A stretch of 42,945 nucleotides of DNA from Singulisphaera sp. (GTDB lineage Bacteria; Planctomycetota; Planctomycetia; Isosphaerales; Isosphaeraceae). Numbering within the stretch: position 1 is the stretch's first letter; every line of letters starts with the position of its first letter. Where the stretch lies: contig DAIDJG010000350.1 of assembly GCA_027451445.1 (NCBI GenBank), forward strand, positions 1-42,945, written 5' to 3'. A model generated the notes under the pieces. That model saw nothing but the letters and a program-made list of their open reading frames with translations, was not told the DNA's origin and did no database searches. The position numbers were made by a program, and so were the translations under genes. Positions 22,557-31,035 of the stretch are shown piece after piece.

Positions 22557-25500
22557 TTAATGCGCCTCCGATCGGTCATTAGGAGCGGGCGAGGTCGCCG
22601 CCTGGGACACCGCGACCGGCCGGTGTCGTCGCCCTGAGCTGACGTACTCAGCCCATAGGTTCACCCGGTGCAGCTTGGCCCAGCGCCGTTTCTGCACGGC
22701 GAAGTACAGTACGGGCAAAAACACGTCGATCACTTCGTCGGCAATGAGCAGTCCGCCCAGCACGGGCGCCGCCATCGGCCGGATCACCTCCGCGCCCACG
22801 CCGCTGGCCCAGAGCATCGGAGCGATGGAGATAATCGCTGCGCCTTCCGTCAGCAACTTGGGTCGCAATCGATGGATGGCCCCTTCAAGGATCGCCTGCC
22901 GCAACTCCGCGATCGAGCCAATCCGCTCCAGGCCTCCACGTTCTTCGATGGCCTCGTGCAGGTAAACCAGCATCACGACACCGGTCTCCACCGCCATGCC
23001 GAAGCATGCGATGTACCCGACCTGCACGGCCACGCTGAAGTTGAAGCCGAAGAGCCACTGGAAGATCGCGCCACCCGCCAGTGCGCCGAGCACGCTTATC
23101 ATCATCAGCAGAGCGTCGATCCAGCTCTTGTGCGTGATGTACAGGATCAGCGCGATCAGGGCGATGACCGCGGGGAAGATGATCCGCAGCGTCTTGTTGG
23201 CGCGGACCTGGTGCTCGAACGTACCGGTCCATTCGAGGTACATGCCCGGCGGCAGGGTCTTCAAGATCTTGTCAGCGACGATCTGCTGCGCTTCTTCGAC
23301 GAAACCGACCTCGTCGCGGTTCTGAACGCGAAGCTGAATGTAGGAACGGAGCAGGCCGTTCTCGCTCTTGATCATCGACGGCCCTTCGACGACGCGGATA
23401 TCCGCGACCGCCGCCAGCGGAATTTGCAGCGGCGGACCCTGGTCCTTTGAGCCGGCCGAAGGCAGCGCGTTACCCATCGCTCCCATCCCGCCCATGCCTC
23501 CGCTCGTCGCAGCACTCGCCGCCATGCCTGGTGCCGACACGAGGATCCCCTTGAGCGCCTCGACATCGTCGCGGTAATCGCGACCGTAACGGACGCGGAC
23601 CGGATAGCGCTCGCGACCCTCGACGGTCATCGTCAGCGGCCGCCCACCCATCGCGACCTCGACAACATCCTGGATGTCGCCGATGTTAATGCCGTATCGG
23701 GCGGCCTTCTTGCGGTTGATCTTGATCTCCACATAGCCCTTGCCGACGACCTGATCGGGGAATACATCCGCTGCTCCGCGTACCCCGCGCAGGACTGTTG
23801 CGATGTCCTGACTGACGCGCTGGATGTCGTCGAGCTTGGAGCCGAAGACCTTGACGGCCACCGGCAGGCGCACGCCGGTGGACAGCATTTCGATCCGGTT
23901 GGCGATCGGCTGGGTGAAGCTGTTCCCCCAGCCTGGCATCTGCAAGGCGGTGCTCATTCCCTCGACGAGGTCGGTCTTCGTCTTCTTCCAGAGCAAGAGC
24001 CGATCCCCGAACGGCTTATCCAGCGCCGCTCGCAACGAAGCCAACTCCTCCGAGGCCGGGTCTCGCGCGAGCAACTTGCGCTCGCGGCCGAGCTTGACCA
24101 GCTCTTCGAGGGCGGCCCAGTCGGCGGCCCCGACGGCTCGGTCGAACAGCTCCCAGTTGAGCGACTTCATTTGCTCCTTGAGCCGCCGTGTGTGATCGGC
24201 TTCGAGATGATCGCTGATCTTGGTGAAGAGCGTCGGCTTGGTGAACCCAAGTACGTCGCCCGCGACCGAAGTGATCCGCTCGGTGACTGTGGGCTGCGGC
24301 GTGAGCAAGTCCGGGCGGTTGCGGAGTACTCCCCGATCGACGAGCGTCTTGGCCGCCGCGGTGACCAGGTCGCCGATGTCGTCGGAAAGCACCTGGACGG
24401 CCAGTCGGTCGCCGTAGGTCTTCGCCAGCGAGTCGATCACCGCCGCACGTTCCTCGGACGTCGGTTTGCGAGCAATGCTCGCGGGATCGACCTGTGCGAG
24501 CAAGGTGTCGATCGCTTCGCCGATGAGTGCGCGGCCGAGCTCGGGACGAAATTCCGTCAGGCGCGCGACGGCCATGTCGCGCAGGATCTCATCGACGCTA
24601 CTCGCAACGGTCATTGCCGCTTCGTTGATGAGTGCTTCACGCGCCTCTTCGAGGGCGTGCGCTTCTTGCGTGTCCATCGAGGTCGGGCGTTTGAGCAGTC
24701 CCTTGGCCTCGAGCGTGGTCAACACGACCCGCGTCTGGGCCACGGCGTCATCGAACTTGAGCTTCCGTTTGGGCCAGACCTCGTGATCGCGCAGGTTGAT
24801 GACGGTCTCGATCATGTCGAGCGGCGCAGCGTCCGTGGGGGTCTCCGCGCGGCCCGCCTTGCCGACGACCTGCCAGACTTCCGGGAAGCCGCGCAGCACC
24901 TCGTCGCGCACGCGCAGGTCCCGCTCCGCCTGGGCGATTGACGCGCGTGGAACCGTGGTCGGCATGTCCATCAGACTCTGTTCGTCCAGGTCCGGCATGA
25001 ACTCCCGTCCGAGCTTCGTCGAGGCCACATAACCCAGGCCGAGGATGATGACGAACAGCCAGCAGACCAGCGTCGTCCGTTCCATCAGCCAGGCGAGCAT
25101 CGGCTTGAAAATCTCGATCATGGTCCGAACGATCCAGTTTTCGTCTTCGGACTTGATGCGGCCCTTGAGGAAGATCGGGATCAGGGCCGGCACCAGCGTG
25201 ATCGACAGCAGCGCCACGCCGACGAGCGCAAAGGTCTTCGTATACGCCAGAGGATGGAACATCTTCCCTTCGCGGCCCGAGAGCGCGAACACCGGCAGGA
25301 ACGAGAGAATCGTGATCAGGACGGAGAAGAAGATCGGCCGTCCGACCGTTCGGCATGCCCGGATCACGATGTCGGTTGTGTCGCCTCGAACGCGCTCGTG
25401 GCCGAAGTGGCGGGTCAGGTGATGAGCGGCGTTTTCGCCCATAACCACAGCCTGGTCGATCAGGATGCCGACGCTGATCGAAATCCCCGCCAGGCTCATG

Positions 25501-26660
25501 ATGTTCGACGACATCCCGAACAGCCGCATCATCAGGAAGCTGAAGAGAATCGCCATCGGCAGCGTGACCGCGACGACGAAGGCGTTGCCGACATGGCCCA
25601 TCACCAGCAAGATCGCGATCGTGCAGACGATCAGCTCCTCCTTGACCGTGCCGCTGACAGTTTCGAGCGCCTTGTGAATCAGCGGGCTCCGCTCGTAGAA
25701 CGGGATGATCCGCACGCCTTCGGGTAGCCCGGCCTGGAGGGTCGAGATCTTTTCCTTGATGCGGCGTGTCACCTCCAGGGGGTTCTCGCCGTAGCGCATC
25801 AACACGACGCCGCCGACCACTTCCTTACCGTCTTTCTCCAGCACGCTGCGTCGGAACGCAGGGCCAACCTGGACGGTTCCCAGCATCCCGACATTGATTG
25901 GGGTCCCGTTGTTGCGCTCGGCAACGACCGTTTCGCGAATGTCGTCGATCGACTCGATCCAGCCGACGGAACGGATCAGGAATTCGGCATTTCCCTGGTG
26001 GACGACTCTCCCGCCCACGGACGAGTTCGACCGGGCGACGGCCGAGTAAACCTCGCCCAGGCTGATGCCGTAGGCACGCAGCTTGTTGGGGTCGAGGTCG
26101 ATCTGATACTCCTTGGGAGCGCCGCCGACGCTGGCGACCTCGGCGACGCCGGGCACGCTGTTGAGCTGGTAGCGGACGTACCAGTCCTGGATCGAGCGCA
26201 GCTCGCTGAGGTTCTTGTCGCCCCCTTCGACCGTGTACCAGAAGATCTGACCAACGGCCGTGGCATCCGGTGCGAGGTAAGGGATCACACCTTGCGGCAG
26301 AAAAGTCGAGGCGATGGAGAGTCGCTCGAGCACGCGCTGGCGGGCGAAGTAGTAGTCGGTCTCGTCCTTGAAGATGATCGTGATCATCGAGAAGTTGAAT
26401 TCGCTCGACGAGCGCACTACCTTCACGCCGGCCAGCCCCTGCAGGTTGACCGAGAGCGGGTAGGTGATCTGGTCTTCGATTTCCTGGGGGCTGCGGCCCA
26501 TCCAGTCGGTGAAGACGATGACCTGATTCTCGGAGAGGTCGGGAATCGCGTCCACGGGCATCGTCAGCATCGCGCGGAAACCTGCGACCCCAAGCACCAG
26601 CGACGCCAGGATGACGAGGAAACGATTGCGGATCGACCACTCGATGATCGACTCAATCAT
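22557..26660 (-). CDS. cusA: CusA-like heavy-metal RND efflux pump with a 260-residue insertion
   Basis: An inner-membrane proton-driven RND transporter. The start MIESIIEWSIRNRFLVI at 26660 is the canonical CusA/CzcA N-terminus; frame upstream of it is not pump-like. The three methionines of the E. coli CusA metal pathway (573, 623, 672) have counterparts here: Met566 in MDMPTTV, Met616 in LDMIET and Met925 in RIEMLSTG, which argues for Cu(I)/Ag(I). A membrane aspartate in GILIDQAVVMGEN fits the proton relay. At 1367 residues it is about 320 longer than CusA. The spacing from Met616 to Met925 is 309 instead of 49, so about 260 helical, hydrophilic residues (about 633-890) are inserted in the periplasmic porter region. 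A Met/Gly-rich insert occurs near 1043-1069. The adaptor gene ends 19 bases upstream. Confidence 0.95.
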   Translation of the reverse strand: MIESIIEWSIRNRFLVILASLVLGVAGFRAMLTMPVDAIPDLSENQVIVFTDWMGRSPQEIEDQITYPLSVNLQGLAGVKVVRSSSEFNFSMITIIFKDETDYYFARQRVLERLSIASTFLPQGVIPYLAPDATAVGQIFWYTVEGGDKNLSELRSIQDWYVRYQLNSVPGVAEVASVGGAPKEYQIDLDPNKLRAYGISLGEVYSAVARSNSSVGGRVVHQGNAEFLIRSVGWIESIDDIRETVVAERNNGTPINVGMLGTVQVGPAFRRSVLEKDGKEVVGGVVLMRYGENPLEVTRRIKEKISTLQAGLPEGVRIIPFYERSPLIHKALETVSGTVKEELIVCTIAILLVMGHVGNAFVVAVTLPMAILFSFLMMRLFGMSSNIMSLAGISISVGILIDQAVVMGENAAHHLTRHFGHERVRGDTTDIVIRACRTVGRPIFFSVLITILSFLPVFALSGREGKMFHPLAYTKTFALVGVALLSITLVPALIPIFLKGRIKSEDENWIVRTMIEIFKPMLAWLMERTTLVCWLFVIILGLGYVASTKLGREFMPDLDEQSLMDMPTTVPRASIAQAERDLRVRDEVLRGFPEVWQVVGKAGRAETPTDAAPLDMIETVINLRDHEVWPKRKLKFDDAVAQTRVVLTTLEAKGLLKRPTSMDTQEAHALEEAREALINEAAMTVASSVDEILRDMAVARLTEFRPELGRALIGEAIDTLLAQVDPASIARKPTSEERAAVIDSLAKTYGDRLAVQVLSDDIGDLVTAAAKTLVDRGVLRNRPDLLTPQPTVTERITSVAGDVLGFTKPTLFTKISDHLEADHTRRLKEQMKSLNWELFDRAVGAADWAALEELVKLGRERKLLARDPASEELASLRAALDKPFGDRLLLWKKTKTDLVEGMSTALQMPGWGNSFTQPIANRIEMLSTGVRLPVAVKVFGSKLDDIQRVSQDIATVLRGVRGAADVFPDQVVGKGYVEIKINRKKAARYGINIGDIQDVVEVAMGGRPLTMTVEGRERYPVRVRYGRDYRDDVEALKGILVSAPGMAASAATSGGMGGMGAMGNALPSAGSKDQGPPLQIPLAAVADIRVVEGPSMIKSENGLLRSYIQLRVQNRDEVGFVEEAQQIVADKILKTLPPGMYLEWTGTFEHQVRANKTLRIIFPAVIALIALILYITHKSWIDALLMMISVLGALAGGAIFQWLFGFNFSVAVQVGYIACFGMAVETGVVMLVYLHEAIEERGGLERIGSIAELRQAILEGAIHRLRPKLLTEGAAIISIAPMLWASGVGAEVIRPMAAPVLGGLLIADEVIDVFLPVLYFAVQKRRWAKLHRVNLWAEYVSSGRRHRPVAVSQAATSPAPNDRSEAH

Positions 26661-26679
26661 GATCCGTACTCCGTTCGGC

Positions 26680-28563
26680 TCAATGCCGGTGTGCGCTTGG
26701 GGTCGGGGCGGCCGCGGAGCGGGTGGGCTCGACATCGGGCTTGGGAGGCGTCTTTTCTTCGGCGGGCGCCGGAGCGGCACCGGGGTTGATGCGGCTTTCG
26801 GCGTCAATCAGGAACGCGCCGCTCTCCGCCACGCGTTCACCGGGGGCAAGGCCGTTGATCACCGGAAAACGGTCGCCGATGCGAGGCCCGAGGGAGACTT
26901 CGCGCCCCTCGAAGACGCCGGGCTCGCTCTCGATGTACACGACCTTGCGGTTCCCCGTGTCGACGACCGCCGATTCCGGGACCGTGAGCACCCCGTCACG
27001 CGGCGGAGGCGCCAGGCGAGCGAGGTATCGGGCGGGCGTCGCCTTCAGCTTGGGCGGGCACGCTGCACAGCAGGTCCACACTTTCCGCCCCTCGACATCA
27101 ACGGCGATGGGATCGCCCATGGAACCCAGCTTGAGGCTGGTCACCGGGCAGATCTTTTGATCCGCAGCGTTGACCGTTTTCGGCGTAACGGCGCGGGTCG
27201 CCTTTGGTAGTTTCGCCAGGTACTTGGCAGGATTCGCCTTCACTTTAGGAGGACAAGCATCGCAGCACAGAAGGATCTTCCGCCCCTCGATCTCCATCGA
27301 GACGGGCGGTCCCATCGTGCCAAGCTCTGCGCTGGTCACCGGACAGAGTTTCTGCTCATGCGCGTCCACCTCTCCGACACGGCCTTCGGCGGCCCGGGCC
27401 TGGTATTCCGGGGTCTCTGCGATGGGCGTCTTGAGGGTGACGGTGGCGAACATGCCGGGGCGGAGCCGATGTCCGGGATTCTCCAGCGCATAGCGGACCT
27501 CGACTGTACGTGTCGCCGGATCCAGGTGTGGCTGGATGAACTCGACCTTGCCATCGAAGGTCTTGCCCGGATAGGCCTCCACGGTGGCCTCAACAGGCTG
27601 ACCCATATGGATCAATCCCATTTGATGCTCATAGATCTGGGCCTGAACCCAGACGGTCTGCAGGTCGGCCACTTCAAACATCGCAAAGCCTTCCTGCACC
27701 TCCTGACCCGCAACGACATTCTTCTTGAATACGTGACCGGTGGTCGGCGACAGGATCGGGAAGGTAAAGTCGGTCTTGCCCGTCTTGAGGATCTCGTCGA
27801 TCTGGCCCTGCGTGATCCCCCAGCGCTTGAGCTTCTCGGCCGAGGCATGGACCATCTCGCGCCGGTCGGCGATAAGAGAACGCCCCACGGCGGTCGTCGG
27901 TTGGATCGAGGACTCGGCACGCCGAGCGGAACTGAGCAGTTCATGAATCGCTTGCGACAACTCGGGGCTATATAACTCGGCCAGCGTCTGTCCCTCAGCG
28001 ACGTCCTGACCCGTGAAGTTCACGTACAGCTTCTCGACCCGCGTCTTGCCGGGCACCTTGGACACGATATTCGCAATGGCCCGCTCGTCGAACGCGACGT
28101 ACCCAACGGTGGAGAGCGTCTGTGTGAGTGGCGCGTAGCGGATTTCGGTCGTCTTGATTCCCGCTTGTCGCACGCGGAGCGGCGTCAGCTCAACCCAGGC
28201 GGTCACACCCGGCGGCAATGTCGCCTTCTCTCCCTTCTTCCGTTTGGCCAACGGCATACCGCAAATCGGGCACGTTCCCTGAGCATCCTGAACGACTTGC
28301 GGATGCATCGGGCAGTAGAACTCAATGCCCGACGCGGTGGCGTGCGCCATCGCGGCCGGCCGCATGAGTTTGTCGTAGCGGTTCCAGAGGTAGTCCCAGT
28401 ACGCGAACACGAGCGCCGTGATCGCCATGAGGGCGATGAATCGCAGCCGAAGCTCAACGACCTTGACGACCAGACGAACTTTCTGCCAGCGAGTGAGCGG
28501 AACTTCTTGCACGACGTCAGCGGAGAGACGCGCAAGGTCTTCCGGAGGACCGTTTGGAGACAT
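26680..28563 (-). CDS. CusB-like periplasmic adaptor with N-terminal HMBD and two inserted Cys modules
   Basis: The ATG at 28563 follows GGGAGAG. The 627-residue protein has one membrane segment (about 41-60) and then a heavy-metal-binding domain, YCPMHPQVV with Cys84, and CPICGM with Cys98 and Cys101. The membrane-fusion core spans about 120-380: VEKLYVNFTGQDVAEGQTL is the barrel-sandwich half-motif and WVQAQIYEHQMGLI the beta-barrel strand. Inserted before the C-terminal proximal domain are two tandem copies of a module, CPVTSAELGTMGPP...CCDAC (Cys407, 433, 434, 437) and CPVTSLKLGSMGDP...CCAAC (Cys472, 498, 499, 502). The adaptor resumes at about 523 (DGVLTVPESAVVDTGNRKVV). The tail ends HRH. 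It joins pump and outer-membrane channel; the extra modules suggest added metal capture. Confidence 0.95.
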   Translation of the reverse strand: MSPNGPPEDLARLSADVVQEVPLTRWQKVRLVVKVVELRLRFIALMAITALVFAYWDYLWNRYDKLMRPAAMAHATASGIEFYCPMHPQVVQDAQGTCPICGMPLAKRKKGEKATLPPGVTAWVELTPLRVRQAGIKTTEIRYAPLTQTLSTVGYVAFDERAIANIVSKVPGKTRVEKLYVNFTGQDVAEGQTLAELYSPELSQAIHELLSSARRAESSIQPTTAVGRSLIADRREMVHASAEKLKRWGITQGQIDEILKTGKTDFTFPILSPTTGHVFKKNVVAGQEVQEGFAMFEVADLQTVWVQAQIYEHQMGLIHMGQPVEATVEAYPGKTFDGKVEFIQPHLDPATRTVEVRYALENPGHRLRPGMFATVTLKTPIAETPEYQARAAEGRVGEVDAHEQKLCPVTSAELGTMGPPVSMEIEGRKILLCCDACPPKVKANPAKYLAKLPKATRAVTPKTVNAADQKICPVTSLKLGSMGDPIAVDVEGRKVWTCCAACPPKLKATPARYLARLAPPPRDGVLTVPESAVVDTGNRKVVYIESEPGVFEGREVSLGPRIGDRFPVINGLAPGERVAESGAFLIDAESRINPGAAPAPAEEKTPPKPDVEPTRSAAAPTPSAHRH

Positions 28564-28646
28564 GAATCACTCTCCCAACTCCGGACCGGGTCAAGCCCTG
28601 CCGGAGAGAGCCGTCAGTGGATACCGAGGCAAGAACGATGGGATGA

Positions 28647-28661
28647 CGATGCGACGCATCG
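28647..28661. promoter_or_regulatory. Perfect 7+1+7 palindrome in the adaptor leader
   Basis: CGATGCG-A-CGCATCG is a perfect dyad about 85 bases upstream of the adaptor's start codon. It could be an operator or a small hairpin. No matching second copy was noticed, so its meaning is uncertain. Confidence 0.25.
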
Positions 28662-28732
28662 GGCGCAGCGATCCCGAACGGAGTCGGGAGCCGAGCACAT
28701 CGGTCGCGAACCTTGCGATGTGGAGAGGATTC

Positions 28733-29203
28733 TTAGATCAGCAGGCGCGCAGTGCTAAGATAGAGGGGCGTTCGAGGTGGGCTCGCGGCGGCAAGGACGC
28801 TGCGAAAACGAACGGACGACAACGGAGAGACGATTACATCAGTGACAACCGCCTCGCCCGAATCGGTGTCGACGCGGTTCTCAATCGAGGTCGAACCTTG
28901 CGCTGACGCCGGTGGGACAGGACTACCCGAGCGGCATTCGCAAGATCGTGTCGGCAGCGATAGAGCACGGTCGCCGACCAGCGTTGCAACGGTGATGCTT
29001 CGCGATGCTCGGCTCGACGCGGCGCTCGCCGGACGGCAGCAACACACCGTGCAAACGCGATTGAGGCAGCAGGCACGGGCGCCCGATCGGGGAATTGGAC
29101 GCGGCGTCGATGCCGAAGCCGTTTCCGCCAGCGACAACATGCCCACGACCGCCAGAATGGCGATCGAAGCGAGTCGGATTTGGCGGCCAATGTTTCTCAT
29201 CAT
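28733..29203 (-). CDS. Small exported Cys-rich protein heading the metal-efflux operon
   Basis: A 156-residue protein beginning at tandem ATGs (29203 or 29200). Residues about 1-31 form a signal peptide (RLASIAILAVVGMLSLAETA). The mature part opens with a dense cysteine cluster: ACCLNRVCTVCCCRP (Cys45, 46, 51, 54, 55, 56) and then SCECRSG (Cys88, 90). The remaining 65 residues have no cysteine and are Ser/Val-rich. No known family was recognised. The gene is the first on the minus strand, 169 bases ahead of the CusB-like adaptor, and has a plausible promoter 41 bases upstream. A periplasmic metal-binding protein is a reasonable inference from the eight clustered cysteines and the context. A clear ribosome site is lacking, which lowers certainty about the start. 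Confidence 0.6.
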   Translation of the reverse strand: MMRNIGRQIRLASIAILAVVGMLSLAETASASTPRPIPRSGARACCLNRVCTVCCCRPASAASSRASRSITVATLVGDRALSLPTRSCECRSGSPVPPASAQGSTSIENRVDTDSGEAVVTDVIVSPLSSVRFRSVLAAASPPRTPLYLSTARLLI

Positions 29204-29513
29204 TACACCGAGAGAGTAACCACCCTGCTTCCAATCACCCTAAAGTATAGCCGACTTACGATACCGGGCAAGCCCAGTGCTCGTAAACACGCGTCGTTAC
29301 GATCATGCTATCGATGTTGTCAGGAACGCCCTCCGATCGAGATCATCCGGCATCTCGAGTCGACCCCCCAAAACGGAAAAACCCGCGCAAATCGGACAAT
29401 CCTTCAAAGTGGCCGAGGCGTACCTGCCGATTCATCCTGCGGGCTCATTGTATCGGCATCGCCGGCTGCGCGGAGGGTTCGCGCAATGCGGCGGTTCTGC
29501 CAAGAGGCCGGCG
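29204..29513. other. Divergent promoter region between the Cys-rich and TolC-like genes
   Basis: 310 bases shared by the efflux operon (minus) and the outer-membrane channel gene (plus). A minus-strand promoter candidate is described at 29244-29271. I saw no clear plus-strand promoter and no CueR- or CzcR-like operator. The plus-strand frame is open from 29277 but lacks a start signal before 29514. Confidence 0.4.
29244..29271 (-). promoter_or_regulatory. Candidate sigma-70 promoter of the metal-efflux operon
   Basis: On the minus strand TTGCCC (29271-29266) is followed after 16 bases by TATACT (29249-29244), five of six matches to the -10 consensus. It lies 41 bases upstream of the Cys-rich gene's start. 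The 16-base spacer is unlike the 19-base spacer of MerR/CueR-regulated promoters. Confidence 0.4.
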
Positions 29514-31013
29514 ATGAAACGACAATGGTCCCACGCCCTCACTGCGTGTTTCCTCTATGGGCTCAGCGGCTGCGCTCATACATCCCCGATTCGGAACGTT
29601 GCCGAACGCGATCCCGACGTTCGGCCAGCCACATACCAGAGCGAAATACCTCCTCACCCCGAGCAGCCGATGGCGGCGCTGGTAGACGCGGCCGTCGCTC
29701 CGCCCGAGCTGGCGGGACCACAGTCGGTAGACGTCTTCATCCGTCGAGCGCTCGCCGAGAACCGGACGGTCCAGGCAGCCTATCACAACGTTGAATCGCT
29801 CCGGCACCGTATTCCGCAGGTTACCACGCTCGATGATCCCGTCGCCTCCAACGCCATTTTTCCCATCCCAGCGGCTGCGCCGCAGTATTCGTTGATGGGT
29901 TACAATCCCTACAACGTCACTCTGGCCCAACAGTATCCGTGGTTCGGCACCCTTCGTCTCCGAGGCGAGGCCGCTGCGCACGACGTGCAGGTCGCGCTGG
30001 CCGAGCTGGCCGCCGCCCAGCTCGATACCGTCGCTGCCGTAAAGCGGTTCTATTACAACCTTTACGTGAGCCAGAAGACCGAGGACATCCTGGTCGAGAA
30101 CCGCAAGATCCTCGAAGACTTTCGGGGAATCGCCCGTGAACGGCTCAAGACTGGCGGCACGCAGCAGGACGTCATCCGGGCCGAGGTCTTGATCAGCGAG
30201 CTCGACCGCGACCTGGCCAATAACAAACAGTCGGTCGCGGCGGCACGCGCGGCGCTTGCACGACAGTTGCACGTTAGCCCGGAAACGGAGTTCAGAACTC
30301 TACCCGAGCTAGCTCTCGCCGGCGTCCCCGGCGAGTTCGACCGCCTCTATCAGCTCGCGCTCACGGCTCGACCGGAACTCCAGGGGCGACTCGCCGCTGT
30401 CGTGCGCGACGAGAAGGCGGTCGAGCTCGCGACGAAGCGGTTCTATCCCAACATCACGTTGGGAGTGACGTACATGGACATGGAGAAGACGAACGCGACG
30501 ACGCCCAAGACGGCCGGCGGCATGCCGAATATTGGCCTGTTCGTCGCCTTCAATCTGCCGGTCTACCGCGATAAATATCGCGCGGGGGTGTGCGAAGCTC
30601 AGGAGCGCGCCCTCGCCGATGCGAAGCTCTATGAAGCTCAGCGGGATGAAGCCTCCAGCGAGATTCAGGAGTTGATGTTGCAGGTGCGGACCCAGCAAAA
30701 CGTGCTGGCCTTGCTCCGCGACAGCATTCTCCCGCGCACCCGATCGGCGTTCGACCTGGCCCGGAGCGACTACGCCAAGAGCAACGTCGATTACGCGACG
30801 GTCCAGTCGGCGCTGCGAGAGGTGCTCCAGGTCGAGTTGCAGATCGCCCAGATCGAAGCTGAACTCGGCAAGGCGATCGCCTCCCTGGAACGGGCGGTCG
30901 GGTCGGAAATCAACGAGCATCCGCCGGCGCCCACCACAACCGGAAGACCGGCCTCTCCCCCGTCCCCGCCCCCTGCGACGCCTGGTCCTTTCCGTCCCGC
31001 CGCTTTGCCGTGA
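29514..31013 (+). CDS. TolC/CusC-family outer-membrane efflux lipoprotein
   Basis: The ATG at 29514 has AGAGG six bases upstream and gives 499 residues. A signal peptide with lipobox LSGC places the lipidated cysteine at residue 20, as in CusC. The two long outer-membrane-efflux repeats are visible. The first runs from about 80 with ENRTVQAAYHNVESLR and the periplasmic helix AVKRFYYNLYVSQKTEDILV. The second starts at about 280 with LTARPELQGRLAAVVRDEKA and continues with FYPNITLGVTYMDM and FNLPVYRDKYRA. A helix rich in QLIEAELGKA-like heptads ends the barrel region, and the tail is Pro/Thr-rich. It should form the trimeric channel used by the pump and adaptor encoded divergently. The gene starts about 310 bases from the operon's first gene. 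Confidence 0.92.
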   Translation: MKRQWSHALTACFLYGLSGCAHTSPIRNVAERDPDVRPATYQSEIPPHPEQPMAALVDAAVAPPELAGPQSVDVFIRRALAENRTVQAAYHNVESLRHRIPQVTTLDDPVASNAIFPIPAAAPQYSLMGYNPYNVTLAQQYPWFGTLRLRGEAAAHDVQVALAELAAAQLDTVAAVKRFYYNLYVSQKTEDILVENRKILEDFRGIARERLKTGGTQQDVIRAEVLISELDRDLANNKQSVAAARAALARQLHVSPETEFRTLPELALAGVPGEFDRLYQLALTARPELQGRLAAVVRDEKAVELATKRFYPNITLGVTYMDMEKTNATTPKTAGGMPNIGLFVAFNLPVYRDKYRAGVCEAQERALADAKLYEAQRDEASSEIQELMLQVRTQQNVLALLRDSILPRTRSAFDLARSDYAKSNVDYATVQSALREVLQVELQIAQIEAELGKAIASLERAVGSEINEHPPAPTTTGRPASPPSPPPATPGPFRPAALP

Positions 31014-31035
31014 TCGCCGACCCCGTCGCGTCTGA

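Noticed and set aside
29204-29513. CueR/MerR-type operator in the divergent efflux promoter region
   Set aside because: No 19-base spacer promoter with an internal dyad was found; the visible candidate has a 16-base spacer.
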